DNA of 64,000 nt from an uncultured Lachnospiraceae bacterium (GCA_934438085.1 CAKSBC010000010.1:10273-74272), one strand, 5' to 3'. Positions 8,251 through 17,359 are shown, numbered from the stretch's first letter. The notes: generated by a model not told the origin, from the letters alone. Made by a program: numbers and translations.

Positions 8251-8721
8251 TCACAGAATATATTCCATCTGTCGTTCCTTTGTTTTCATGCCCATCTTTT
8301 CATAAAATTTTTCTGCCGAATTATTTCCTGCCCATACATTAAGCGTCACCTCATAGCAACCCAATTTCTTTGCCTCCTGTTTGACAAATTCAAACAGGCA
8401 TTCACCTATATGCTGCCCTCTCTCACATTTATCAACACATAAATCATCGATAAAAAGTGATTTAAACTGTACCATGTTATTTGAAAAAGGCTGCCCTTTC
8501 AATTGACAGAATGCATATCCCAGGCACACATCTTCACCATTTACGGCAACATATATCGGTTTCTCTTCGCACTTTAAAAGCTCTGACAATTCATCAACTG
8601 TATATTTTGTCGTTTCCGGCATAAAGATATCAGGTCTTATATCGGCATGGATCTGAAGTACCTGTCCTAAAAGCTCCATGATCCTTGGAATGTCTTTTTT
8701 AGTTGCTCTTCGTATATTCAT
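8251..8721 (-). CDS. GNAT-family N-acetyltransferase
   Basis: 156-residue single-domain acetyl-CoA-dependent transferase. The N-terminal strand MNIRRATKKDIPRIMELL, the central FIDDLCVDKCERGQHIGECL (strand 4 plus acetyl-CoA pyrophosphate loop, R/Q-x-x-G-x-G/A type) and the C-terminal VTLNVWAGNNSAEKFYEKMG block are all present and complete. Substrate unknown; small-molecule or protein N-acetylation are both possible. GAGGA precedes the ATG at 8721. Confidence 0.88.
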   Translation of the reverse strand: MNIRRATKKDIPRIMELLGQVLQIHADIRPDIFMPETTKYTVDELSELLKCEEKPIYVAVNGEDVCLGYAFCQLKGQPFSNNMVQFKSLFIDDLCVDKCERGQHIGECLFEFVKQEAKKLGCYEVTLNVWAGNNSAEKFYEKMGMKTKERQMEYIL

Positions 8722-8840
8722 TTAAAGTCCTCATATTATTAAACAATTTGTGCCAACCTGCAGATCAATCTTATTCCATGAATAATGATTACGCCTCTGC
8801 AGATTCGATCGAGCTATGTAAGCACATCACTATATTGAAT

Positions 8841-8890
8841 GAAAACAACCGTAAAATCAATCGCAAATTTTTACGACCGATTTTACGGTT
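8841..8890 (-). terminator. Terminator after the PLP dehydratase
   Basis: A 17-base stem pairs 8847-8863 with 8874-8890; in minus-strand RNA all positions pair, two as G-U. The hairpin is followed on that strand by GTTTTCATT. It lies about 60 bp downstream of the dehydratase stop. The U tract is interrupted, so it may be moderately efficient. Confidence 0.65.
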
Positions 8891-8951
8891 ACAAAAAGTC
8901 ATAATTTAATTACGTCATGTGTTCAAAGAAGTGTTCTGTACAAAAACGCCA

Positions 8952-9905
8952 TTAATAATTAAGCAGAATATCCGCAAGCACTTCCTTATTGTAATTTCCG
9001 CCGGAAATCATACATACTACATTTTTACCATATTCTGCCTTGCCTGAAAGAAGTCCGGCAAGAGCTGTTGCTCCGGATGGTTCTGCTGTGAGCTTGCATC
9101 TTTCGATAAGAATCCTTGTTGCTCTTGATATCTCAGCATCGCTTACCGTAATAATATCATCAAGCAGATTAGAACATATCTCAAATGCATTCGGTCCAGG
9201 TGCACTTCCGGCAAGTCCGTCTGCTATGGAATACTGTCTTTCAATAGGAGAAATCTTTCCTGCATGAATAGAATTACTCATACAGTTCATAGTTTCCGGC
9301 TCAACTCCGATAACTCTTGTCTTTGGTGAAAGACTCTTTATCGCAGTAGCTACACCTGACATAAGTCCGCCGCCTCCGACCTGACAGAAAACAGTGTCTG
9401 CATTCGGAAGCACTTCCATGATCTCAAGTCCTGCCGTGCCCTGTCCTGCCATAATGTAAGGATCTTCACAAGGATCGATATAAAAAACTCCGTTTTTCTC
9501 AGAAAATTCCTTTGCGAGCGGTGCACAATCTCCGCCGGTCTTACCAAAAAGTGTTATTTCTCCGCTGTAAGCCCTGCATGCCTCGACCTTTGACGGTGTA
9601 GCAGTCTCAGGCATCCAGACATAAGCCTTAACTCCAAGCGTCTTAGCTGCATAGCAGACAGCCTGCGCATGATTTCCGGAAGAATAGCAGCACACCCCTC
9701 GTTTTTTCTGTTCATCGGAAAGAGTAAGTATTCTGTTAAACGCTCCCCTTGCCTTAAATGAACCTGTCTTTTGCATGTTCTCACATTTAAAATATACAAA
9801 TGCATCCGTCATGCTGCTGATATTTTCAGAGCTGACAAGCGGGGTGACATGTACATATTCACTTATACGCTGCTTTGCTTCCCATACATCACTTATCCCT
9901 ATCAT
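8952..9905 (-). CDS. Threonine/serine dehydratase, PLP-dependent, catabolic-type
   Basis: 317-residue fold-type II PLP enzyme. QKTGSFKARGA carries the Schiff-base lysine (K51), SSGNHAQAVCYAA binds substrate, and VGGGGLMSG near residue 176 is the phosphate-binding glycine loop. There is no C-terminal ACT-like regulatory domain, so it resembles short catabolic threonine dehydratases (TdcB-like) or serine racemase/hydroxyaspartate dehydratase rather than feedback-regulated biosynthetic IlvA; sequence alone does not separate these. It converts threonine (or serine) to the 2-oxo acid and ammonia. It lies 31 bp after the MarR gene on the same strand and may be controlled by it. Confidence 0.88.
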   Translation of the reverse strand: MIGISDVWEAKQRISEYVHVTPLVSSENISSMTDAFVYFKCENMQKTGSFKARGAFNRILTLSDEQKKRGVCCYSSGNHAQAVCYAAKTLGVKAYVWMPETATPSKVEACRAYSGEITLFGKTGGDCAPLAKEFSEKNGVFYIDPCEDPYIMAGQGTAGLEIMEVLPNADTVFCQVGGGGLMSGVATAIKSLSPKTRVIGVEPETMNCMSNSIHAGKISPIERQYSIADGLAGSAPGPNAFEICSNLLDDIITVSDAEISRATRILIERCKLTAEPSGATALAGLLSGKAEYGKNVVCMISGGNYNKEVLADILLNY

Positions 9906-9936
9906 ATCTTCCCCCTGTTATGATAATGTTTAATGC

Positions 9937-10419
9937 TCAGTCCGCGCAGTCTCCGTTATCGAGATACTCTCCTAAGATATTGTATTCCTGTCCGATCTTG
10001 TCATTTACTCTTGTCAGAAAATCATTCAAAAATCTGCGATTTTCATCTGATGCTTCATTAAGGATGCTCTCGACAAGTGCGTTAAGCTCTTCGTGGAATA
10101 TCTCATGCTTTTCGTATATCTCTTCACCCGATGCCGTAAGCTTAATTATAAGCCTTGAAGCATTTGAGGGATCCGGAAGCTTTTCTATAAGTCTTTTCTT
10201 CTCAAGCTTTGAAAGTGTTTGAGACACCGCTCCCTTTGTAATGCCTAAAATCCTTGCAAGTCCTATCACATGCATACCCGGATTGTTTCCGATTGCTTTA
10301 AGCATAGTCATTTCATTATTCATGACCTTAATGCGTCCGGCATCATAAACAGATCTTTTGCGCATCTGTTCAACAGTCTCTATCATATCAAGTATTGAGG
10401 TTTCTTTAATTTCGGCCAT
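9937..10419 (-). CDS. MarR-family transcriptional regulator
   Basis: 160-residue winged-helix protein: the recognition region IGLARILGITKGAVSQTLSKLEKK near residues 56-79 and the wing LIEKLPDPSNASRLIIKLT are typical. Helices at both ends would form the dimer interface. The ATG at 10419 has AGGGG 8 bp upstream. The gene has a 23-bp palindrome over its promoter and a 9-bp tandem repeat in its leader. It lies between an RND efflux set and a PLP dehydratase; either could be its target, and autoregulation is likely given the palindrome. Confidence 0.9.
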   Translation of the reverse strand: MAEIKETSILDMIETVEQMRKRSVYDAGRIKVMNNEMTMLKAIGNNPGMHVIGLARILGITKGAVSQTLSKLEKKRLIEKLPDPSNASRLIIKLTASGEEIYEKHEIFHEELNALVESILNEASDENRRFLNDFLTRVNDKIGQEYNILGEYLDNGDCAD

Positions 10420-10434
10420 CGACAGTACCCCTTT

Positions 10435-10485
10435 GCTTTTGCTGCTTTTGCTGCTTTTGCTGCTTTTGCTGCTTTTGCTGCTTTT
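10435..10485. repeat. 9-bp tandem repeat (unit GCTGCTTTT) in the MarR leader
   Basis: Five exact copies of GCTGCTTTT occupy 10441-10485, preceded by a partial copy (GCTTTT, 10435-10440). On the coding strand of the MarR gene the unit reads AAAAGCAGC and lies about 20-65 bp before the start codon, between the candidate promoters and the ribosome binding site. In the MarR frame the repeat reads Lys-Ser-Ser but has a TAA upstream and no start codon, so it should be untranslated. Such arrays change copy number by slippage. Confidence 0.9.
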
Positions 10486-10542
10486 TTAGCTTACTCTATT
10501 ATACGATATTTGACTGAAGAATTTTATCTTAACTTTATATAA

Positions 10543-10572
10543 AAGTGTATAGTAACTAAACACTTAAGTCAA
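10543..10572 (-). promoter_or_regulatory. MarR promoter with overlapping 23-bp operator palindrome
   Basis: On the minus strand TTGACT (10572-10567) and TACACT (10549-10544) are 17 bp apart. The bases 10543-10565 form a palindrome centred on 10554 with 10 of 11 arm positions matching (AAGTGTATAGT against ACTAAACACTT), covering the -10 and spacer. Its core GTNTAGTNACTANAC resembles MarR-family operators. A second perfect -10 (TATAAT, 10503-10498) lies closer to the gene but lacks a good -35. Confidence 0.6.
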
Positions 10573-10603
10573 TATCAAAATTCAGAAAAATGATAGAAAA
10601 TAC

Positions 10604-11872
10604 TCACCCAATTCCCTCAAGCATCCATTTGTAAGTATTAATGCTTGTTACAAGGCCGAGTCTTGCAGACTCGTACTGTGCTCTGCCGTTAAGATAATTT
10701 ACCTGTTCCATGAGAAATTCAGCTTTGCTCAGCATTCCCATAGAATATTTACTTTGTGCAAGCTTCCAGTCCGCTTCTGTGTCATTAAGCACGCTCTTTG
10801 CTGCGCTATACTCATCAGAGGTTGTTATCAGACTGTTATAAGCTGAGTCGTAGCTGATTTTAGCATTATCCTCACTTGACTGCTCTGAAGCCTCTTTTAC
10901 ACTATATGAAGCACTGTCAGAGCTTTTAGAATGTCTTACATTCTGAACCGAGGATGAATTATTTACTGCCTTTACGCGGTCAGAATCAGCATCTATGCCG
11001 GAGATATAAGACATATCAGGATCCGGTACGTTCGCTACGGTATAACCGGCATTTTCGTCAAGCCCCAACATAATACATAAATTCTTATAAATTTCATCAA
11101 GACTTGCCTTTGCCTGCTCCTTTGAAGACTGTGCACTTATATATCCTGCCTTTGCCGCTTCAACCTCAATATCTGTAGCACTTCCGGCATTTTTCTTAAG
11201 CATAGTGTTGTTATATATTGCCTTATAGTATTCACACAGTGTCTCGGTGCTTTCAAGGTTAAGCTTTAGTGTATTATAGGATATCATGAGACTCTGCGCC
11301 GCGCTTGTAAGCTGCTTTTCAGTACTCTTAATACTTTTAGTCTGGCCATAGCTGTTCAGTTTCTCAATCACACTGTTATAGCTTTTTATTGCCGCTTTAT
11401 AGCTGTTTTCATAGCTTTTGTAGGTATTATATGCTTCGCTGTCTCCGTCTGAAAGTGCGTCCTTCGCTTTTTTTACAGAGTCCCAGAGATCACTTACAAA
11501 CTCTGTCTTTAATGTGCTGTACTGACCCTTTTTGCTTTCCGAGGAGCTCTTCATATTCTGCACTGTCGTATTATATAAATGTATAAATGTTCCGAGCTCT
11601 GCATATTCTATGGTTTTGTCGGAAATCTGTTCCTCAGTAACATTTCCGCCGTCTGCCGGAGCATAATCACTGTCATCCTTTGAATCGGCATAAGCATATA
11701 TAGTAGTGCCCTGAGTATCAGAAATCTCAGAGCCGTCTGCCTCATGTGTTTCACCGCCAAGATATATCGTAGTAGTTTCCGCATAAGAGCTTATCCCGCC
11801 GGTCATCGCAAAAACTGCCGCACTCATAAGCACCAATGCTTTCATGTTTTTTTTATATACTTTAGCCGGCAT
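10604..11872 (-). CDS. TolC-like efflux family protein (second copy)
   Basis: 422-residue exported protein. The N-terminus KKNMKALVLMSAAVFAMTGG ends in SSYA, a signal peptide with likely cleavage after residue 32. The rest is mostly long Ala/Ser-rich helices in two repeats, including the conserved AQSKYSMGMLSKAEFLMEQ near the end, as in outer-membrane efflux (OEP/TolC) proteins. The usual beta-barrel region is not obvious, as expected if there is no outer membrane. Start at 11872 is chosen for the GGAGGT 7 bp upstream; it overlaps the first TolC-like gene by 11 bp. Last gene of the efflux run; no terminator is seen before the MarR promoter. Confidence 0.75.
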   Translation of the reverse strand: MPAKVYKKNMKALVLMSAAVFAMTGGISSYAETTTIYLGGETHEADGSEISDTQGTTIYAYADSKDDSDYAPADGGNVTEEQISDKTIEYAELGTFIHLYNTTVQNMKSSSESKKGQYSTLKTEFVSDLWDSVKKAKDALSDGDSEAYNTYKSYENSYKAAIKSYNSVIEKLNSYGQTKSIKSTEKQLTSAAQSLMISYNTLKLNLESTETLCEYYKAIYNNTMLKKNAGSATDIEVEAAKAGYISAQSSKEQAKASLDEIYKNLCIMLGLDENAGYTVANVPDPDMSYISGIDADSDRVKAVNNSSSVQNVRHSKSSDSASYSVKEASEQSSEDNAKISYDSAYNSLITTSDEYSAAKSVLNDTEADWKLAQSKYSMGMLSKAEFLMEQVNYLNGRAQYESARLGLVTSINTYKWMLEGIG

Positions 11873-13022
11873 CTGCAAGACCTCCGATATAGCTTTCATA
11901 AGTCATATACGCGCTTATAAGACTGCATTTTGCTTTTGTTACAGCAGCTTTTTTCTCCTCTAACTCACTTTTCTTAGTTGTATACTCATATTTTGAAATG
12001 AGCCCGGCACTGTAGCCCGCCTCTGACACAGTCATATTTTTCTCTGCATTTGAAAGCTCAAGCTGTGCTGTCTCAAGGTTTAAAAGTGCTGTTTTAAGTG
12101 AGCTGTAAGCACTGTTTACCGATACACTTATCGATCTTTCATTACTGTCTATCGTCGACTTTAAAACACTTATATTGTCGCTGTCGGAGGCATTTTCAAG
12201 CTTCCTTTTATTGATCTTAAGCGTATAGTTATTATCTTCCGCTTTCTTAAGATCACTGTTAATGTCAATGGCATTTACATTCTCTGCCGTAACCTCCGGA
12301 AGCTCTCCGATTTCAGGTGTGTCCGTACTCTTCCAGCCGAGCATAACAATAAGCTTCTGCCTCGTTTCTTCTATAGATTCCTCAGCCCTTTTTACGACTG
12401 ATTCCTGTTCCGATACACTTTTCTGTGCCGCACGAAGCTCCTTATCAGTCACAGTTCCGGCTGCTGCCTTTGCAGCTGTTAATGTCTCGTCTGCCTTAAG
12501 GCTCTCTAATCTTGTTTTTGCCGACTCCAGCTCTGTTAACGCCGAATAATATGCAATAAAACTGCTCTTGGCATTCATAACGATCCTCGCCTCTGACATT
12601 GCATAGCTTAGAGATTTTGTCGTGCTGTCATCAGTATTATTGTCCGCGCTCTGATTGAGCTGCTTAGCCTGAAGCTCTGCCTGAGCGTCACTCATAACAG
12701 ACATTGCATCATCCGATCCTGAAAGATTATTTAAAAGCTCTGTGGCCTTACTACGGTATTCACTCGCTATTTCTTCGTTAGTTGTGCCATATGTATCGAC
12801 AAAGCTTTTATAATCATAATTATTGCTTATAACATCAGGATTATATTCATGTACAAGATCCGCTATCTCGCTGTATTCCAGCTTATTATCCTTAAGACTT
12901 TCCCATTCCTCACTGCTTCTTGCAAATGTCGGGCTCTGAGCCGAAAGTGCGCTCATGGGCGCACTTAAGCTCATTGAAGCCGTAAAAAGCAGCATAGTAA
13001 TCATTAATACGTTTTTCTTCAT
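11862..13022 (-). CDS. TolC-like efflux family protein (first copy)
   Basis: 386 residues with a signal peptide (KKNVLMITMLLFTASMSLS, cleavage probably near SALSA) and long helical repeats. SEAGYSAGLISKYEYTTKKSE near the C-terminus is the OEP-family signature and parallels SMGMLSKAEFLMEQ of the next gene, so the two look like diverged duplicates. Each has a second internal block with MLGW or MLGLDE. GGAG lies 7 bp before the ATG, which overlaps the RND stop by 4 bp (ATGA), so translation is coupled to the pump. Confidence 0.75.
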   Translation of the reverse strand: MKKNVLMITMLLFTASMSLSAPMSALSAQSPTFARSSEEWESLKDNKLEYSEIADLVHEYNPDVISNNYDYKSFVDTYGTTNEEIASEYRSKATELLNNLSGSDDAMSVMSDAQAELQAKQLNQSADNNTDDSTTKSLSYAMSEARIVMNAKSSFIAYYSALTELESAKTRLESLKADETLTAAKAAAGTVTDKELRAAQKSVSEQESVVKRAEESIEETRQKLIVMLGWKSTDTPEIGELPEVTAENVNAIDINSDLKKAEDNNYTLKINKRKLENASDSDNISVLKSTIDSNERSISVSVNSAYSSLKTALLNLETAQLELSNAEKNMTVSEAGYSAGLISKYEYTTKKSELEEKKAAVTKAKCSLISAYMTYESYIGGLADAG

Positions 13023-16000
13023 ATATCATCTCCATCAGGATCTTCAGCATTTTCCTCTTTCATCTTCTCTTCAAATGTCTCACCATCTGATTTGCGGCCC
13101 ACGATCTTTATACCATCAATAATGCTGTAAAATACCGGAAGCATAAGAAGGCTTAATATAGTCGATGCTGTAAGTCCTCCGATATTTACAAGCGCGAGTC
13201 CCTGGGTCATTTTTCCTGAGCTTCCAAAGGCAAGCGCCATAGGAATCATGGAAATAATAGTTGTGAGCGTAGTCATGAGTATTGGCCTCATTCTTGTAGC
13301 TCCTGCCTCGATCAGTGCCTCTTCCTTATCCATGGTCTCACGATATTGGTTGACTGTATCAACATAAAGTATTCCGGCATTTACAACTGTTCCTACAAGC
13401 ATCAGGAATCCGATAAGCGAGGTCATACTGATAGCCGAATTGCACAGCCACAAAAGTCCGAATGAACCGATAAGGCTGAATGGTATCGTAAACATTACCA
13501 TGAGTGAGAACTTCGGTGATTCAAACTGTGAGGCCATTACTACGAATATCAGGAATATTGATATAAGTATTGCTTTAAATATCGACTTAAATTCAGTATT
13601 CATCGAACGGTCTCTGGAATTCATTCCGGTGGTTACAGATGACGTAAGATTCGGATTTACAACTTCACTGTCAATAAGCATCTTTGTGGACTGATCAGCA
13701 TTTTCAGTATACTGAGCACTTATCGTGACCATATACTGCTTATCTTCCTTTCTGATGGACGACGGTGAATCAGCAAAGCCTATATCCGCTACATCTGAAA
13801 GAAGCACCTGACTTCCCGAAGGTGTGGAAAGAAGTACGCCTCTTAACTGATCAAGAGTATCATAGGTTCCGTCAGGATACTCTATCTTGACACTGGTGTC
13901 CTCTCCATCAACATTTATAGAAGTCGCAGTCATTCCGCTTGTAAGCTGGTTAATTGTGTTGCCGATGCCTGACGCCGTAAGCCCCGCAGCCTTCGCCTTA
14001 ATGGCATCTACGGTTATTTCTACTATCGGAGTCGAATTCTCAATATTTGAATGAACCTTTGTAACTTCAGGACGTTCAGAAAGCTCATTCACGATATTCG
14101 TAGTTACCGTCTTAACAGCATCGTAATCTGTGCCCTTTATGATAGTCTGGTAGCTGTTTCCGAACTCCGTCATCATGCTCATTGAACCGCTGACGCTTAC
14201 GTCAATATCGCAGTTATCAATATCTGCCATTTCTGTCTTCCATTTATTTGCAACATCTTCAGTTGACAGCTGTCTGTCATCCTTAAGATATGCGGTTACC
14301 GAAGCTGTGCCTCCGCCCATAGGACCTCCGCCTGAGCTTCTTGTCATATATGAATCCACATCGCTGTCCGCAGAAACTATCTGTTCAACCTCTAAGAGGA
14401 TCTTTTCAACCTCACTGTCCTTTAAGCCCGGTCTTGTATCAATAGAAACCGATACCTGTCCGTTATCATCTGAAGCCATAAGCTCAGTGTTAAGCTTAGT
14501 TGCAAGGAATAATGAAAATACCGTGAGTCCTACAGTTGTAAGCATTACTGTCTTCTTTTTAGGAAGAAGCACACGCATGATGCTGCGGTAATCCTCCTGA
14601 AGTGCTGCAACAGGCTTTGAAAGCGGAGCCTTAAGTCTTTCCTCCGGCTTATAAAGCATGTAGCAAAGCGGTACTACCGTTATCGCAGAAAAGAGCGAGG
14701 CTGTCATGCAGAACACTATCGTGTAGCCGAGCGGTGCGAGCATCTGTCCTGTCATACCGTTTAAAAATGCCAGCGGCAAAAATACTACACAGGTGGTCAC
14801 TGTAGATGCAATGACCGAGGAGCCCACGATATCAGAACCTCTCAGGGCCTCCTTCATGTAGTCTCCGAATCTCTCATCTGCTGTCACTCTGAAGCAGCTT
14901 TCCAATACAACTATGGAGTTATCGACCATCATTCCTACGCCGAGTGCAAGAGCCGACATAGTAATTATGTTGAGCGAAAGACCCATGACTCCCATACATA
15001 TGAGTGCTACAAGTATTGAAATAGGTATTGAGCTTCCGACTATAAGCGATGCTTTAAGATCACCAAAGAAGAGGAAGATGATTACCATTGAAATGATTAC
15101 TGCCAAACCTACAGTCTGCGCTATGGATAAAAGTGATGACTTTATCTGATCGGCACTGTCGTTTGCAACAATTATCTGCAGATCAGGATCATTTCTCTCA
15201 AGACTCTCAATAACCTTCTTGACTGAATCTGAAAGTGATATGGCATTGGCAGACTGCTCCTTCGTAATACCAATGGATACTGTATCTTCACCGTTGTATC
15301 TTGCCACTCCCGAATCATCGGATTTATACGTATAAACATCAGCTACATCGCTTAGATATACGGTTCCTTCTCCGCTTGAGGTAGTGAGCGGGATCTCACC
15401 AAGGAGCTCCTCTGTATCATATTTCATTCTTGTAGAAACCGAATATTCTTGGCTTCCGAGTTCAGTCGTACCTCCGGGTATCTGACTGTTGGCAGCCGCA
15501 ATATCACTCGCGATAGAAGACATTGTAACGCCGTACTGCTTCATCTTCTCCTGCTTAAGTTCAACTCTTATATAGGACTGTGAGCCTCCCATTGTTGAAA
15601 CGTCAGCAACATCCGCTAATTTTTCAAATTCCGGCACTATTTCATTGGAGACATAATCATAAAGATCATCCTGGGATGGATTGTTGATAGAAAGCATTAT
15701 AGATTCACTCTGATTAGAGCTCATTTCCATAATGGTAGGCGTATCCACATCATCAGGAAGTCTCATGGATATCTGATCTATCTTCTTTTTAAGATCGTCA
15801 TAGGCCTCATCCATATCTGTGCCGTACTCATATTCGAGCATTACTGTCGAGCTTCCTTCACTTGATGTGGACGACACCTGACTGAGTCCTGTCATAGAGC
15901 TTACAGCATCCTCTATCGGAGTAGTTATAAGCTCATCCATATCCTCCGGTGATGCGCCGGTATAGCGTGTCATAACCATCATCATCGGCATATCCATCTC

Positions 16001-16114
16001 CGGGGACAGCTCCATGGTCATTCCTGTCACAGAGCTTATTCCGAATACAATAACGCATATAACTGCAAGTATGGTCGTGACAGGTCTTTTAAGGACAAAT
16101 TTAGTTATTCCCAT
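13019..16114 (-). CDS. RND-family efflux transporter (AcrB/HAE1-like)
   Basis: 1031-residue proton-driven pump with the complete RND plan: TM1 at residues 11-30, a large extracytoplasmic loop, TM2-6 (about 335-500), a second large loop, and TM8-12 at the C-terminus. TM4 contains LALGVGMMVDNSIVVLES, where hydrophobe pumps of Gram-negatives have a VDDAIVVVEN-type Asp pair; here the second Asp is Asn. TM10 carries LIGFLMLVGTVVNAGILYVD. The substrate is unknown. It follows the membrane-fusion gene by 15 bp and overlaps the TolC-like gene by 4 bp, forming one operon. SwrC of Bacillus subtilis is a precedent for an RND pump in a Gram-positive. Confidence 0.93.
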   Translation of the reverse strand: MGITKFVLKRPVTTILAVICVIVFGISSVTGMTMELSPEMDMPMMMVMTRYTGASPEDMDELITTPIEDAVSSMTGLSQVSSTSSEGSSTVMLEYEYGTDMDEAYDDLKKKIDQISMRLPDDVDTPTIMEMSSNQSESIMLSINNPSQDDLYDYVSNEIVPEFEKLADVADVSTMGGSQSYIRVELKQEKMKQYGVTMSSIASDIAAANSQIPGGTTELGSQEYSVSTRMKYDTEELLGEIPLTTSSGEGTVYLSDVADVYTYKSDDSGVARYNGEDTVSIGITKEQSANAISLSDSVKKVIESLERNDPDLQIIVANDSADQIKSSLLSIAQTVGLAVIISMVIIFLFFGDLKASLIVGSSIPISILVALICMGVMGLSLNIITMSALALGVGMMVDNSIVVLESCFRVTADERFGDYMKEALRGSDIVGSSVIASTVTTCVVFLPLAFLNGMTGQMLAPLGYTIVFCMTASLFSAITVVPLCYMLYKPEERLKAPLSKPVAALQEDYRSIMRVLLPKKKTVMLTTVGLTVFSLFLATKLNTELMASDDNGQVSVSIDTRPGLKDSEVEKILLEVEQIVSADSDVDSYMTRSSGGGPMGGGTASVTAYLKDDRQLSTEDVANKWKTEMADIDNCDIDVSVSGSMSMMTEFGNSYQTIIKGTDYDAVKTVTTNIVNELSERPEVTKVHSNIENSTPIVEITVDAIKAKAAGLTASGIGNTINQLTSGMTATSINVDGEDTSVKIEYPDGTYDTLDQLRGVLLSTPSGSQVLLSDVADIGFADSPSSIRKEDKQYMVTISAQYTENADQSTKMLIDSEVVNPNLTSSVTTGMNSRDRSMNTEFKSIFKAILISIFLIFVVMASQFESPKFSLMVMFTIPFSLIGSFGLLWLCNSAISMTSLIGFLMLVGTVVNAGILYVDTVNQYRETMDKEEALIEAGATRMRPILMTTLTTIISMIPMALAFGSSGKMTQGLALVNIGGLTASTILSLLMLPVFYSIIDGIKIVGRKSDGETFEEKMKEENAEDPDGDDI

Positions 16115-16129
16115 CTCCTAAATCCTCCG

Positions 16130-17359
16130 TTACTCTGTCTTTTCCGAAGGCTTATCCATAGCCTTTTCACCGCCTGCATTAGGTTTATTGTCATTTTTGA
16201 CATCTTCCTTTATTTCAGGCTTTGAAGCATCAGTATTGGTGTCGGTATTGGCATCGGTATTAACATCTGCATCAGCATTTGCCGAAGCAGCACTGCTTTC
16301 TCCCTTAAGTCTTACCTTTACACCGTCATAAAGCTCAGAGCTCCAGGTGATAAGCACCTGATCATCCTCACTCAAACCGCTGTCTACCTCGATATACTCG
16401 GAATCATAAATGCCTGTCTTTACCTCGACCTTATGAAGACAGTCTTCCGCCTGATCATAGGTGTATACATAAGAAAGACCGCCGTCATAATATACCGAAT
16501 TCACCGGTATCTTCAGAACATCCGATGCCTTTTCGCTTGTCACATAGAGCTTGACCATTGATCCTGTTGAAAGCAATGCTGAATCAGCTGAATCCGAAAG
16601 CTTTGCTTTAATATTGAAAAGTCCTGTAGATGAATCCGCCATTGAACTCACCTCATAAATATTTCCGCTGTACTTTGCTCCATCCTTCTCAACCTCTATC
16701 TCATCACCGTCAGTAAGATTTTTAGATATTCTGTCAGATACGGAAAAGCTTACAGTTTTTGCTCCGCCTCCGGAAATGACACAGGCAATCGTTCCCTGCT
16801 GCACCGAATCAAGCTTTTCGATATTGACAGTTTCAACAGTTCCGGATATCGGTGCAGTTATCTCGCTGTAGGAAAGCTGATTGTCATAATTAAGCTTTGC
16901 ATTGTTATAATTTATCTGTGCAGAGGCTACCGCATCCTGAAACTGCTTATATGCCTGATCAGAAATACCTCCGCCGTTATACAGCACCTGCTGTCTTGAA
17001 AGCTCATCCTTTGCCTGTGAGAGCTGCAAGGCTGCCGAATCCAGATTGTTTTTGGCACTGTCGACCTGCTTTGTATCAATGCTGAAAAGGGCAGCGCCTT
17101 CTTCTACGGTATCTCCTGCCTTGACATAAACCTCCGTTACATCTCCGCCTGCCTTAAGACTTACAGACACCGATTCCTCGGCTCCTATGGTTCCTACGAC
17201 CGCAGACTGAACTGCAATGTCTCCCCTCTCCGGATTAGCGACCTCAACCACCGAATCCATAACAGGCTGTGCAAACTGTTCCTTTTTAGTGAGTCTCGGG
17301 ATAATTGCTGCTGCCAGCACTACTGCCGCGACTCCTGCCGCAATGGTTACTCTCTTCAT
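16130..17359 (-). CDS. RND periplasmic-adaptor-type membrane fusion protein (HlyD/AcrA family)
   Basis: 409 residues. An N-terminal signal anchor (VTIAAGVAAVVLAAAIIP) precedes a lipoyl-like half domain (VSLKAGGDVTEVYVKAGDTV), an alpha-helical hairpin (about 105-155), the second lipoyl half (SEITAPISGTVETVNIEK), a beta-barrel domain and a membrane-proximal domain. The tail from about residue 355 is low-complexity, with an Asn-Thr-Asp repeat (DVNTDANTDTNTDAS) then Lys/Glu-rich sequence, and is probably disordered. First gene of the efflux operon, 15 bp before the pump. It lies directly downstream of the two-component genes, which suggests control by them. Confidence 0.9.
   Translation of the reverse strand: MKRVTIAAGVAAVVLAAAIIPRLTKKEQFAQPVMDSVVEVANPERGDIAVQSAVVGTIGAEESVSVSLKAGGDVTEVYVKAGDTVEEGAALFSIDTKQVDSAKNNLDSAALQLSQAKDELSRQQVLYNGGGISDQAYKQFQDAVASAQINYNNAKLNYDNQLSYSEITAPISGTVETVNIEKLDSVQQGTIACVISGGGAKTVSFSVSDRISKNLTDGDEIEVEKDGAKYSGNIYEVSSMADSSTGLFNIKAKLSDSADSALLSTGSMVKLYVTSEKASDVLKIPVNSVYYDGGLSYVYTYDQAEDCLHKVEVKTGIYDSEYIEVDSGLSEDDQVLITWSSELYDGVKVRLKGESSAASANADADVNTDANTDTNTDASKPEIKEDVKNDNKPNAGGEKAMDKPSEKTE

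Noticed and set aside
8774..8909. Plus-strand ORF beginning MNNDYASADSIELC in the gap after the GNAT gene
   Set aside because: It runs through the dehydratase terminator hairpin and lacks a ribosome binding site and promoter.
10441..10485. CRISPR array
   Set aside because: The unit is only 9 bp with no spacers, so it is a simple tandem repeat. No other CRISPR-like array or cas gene is present in the window.
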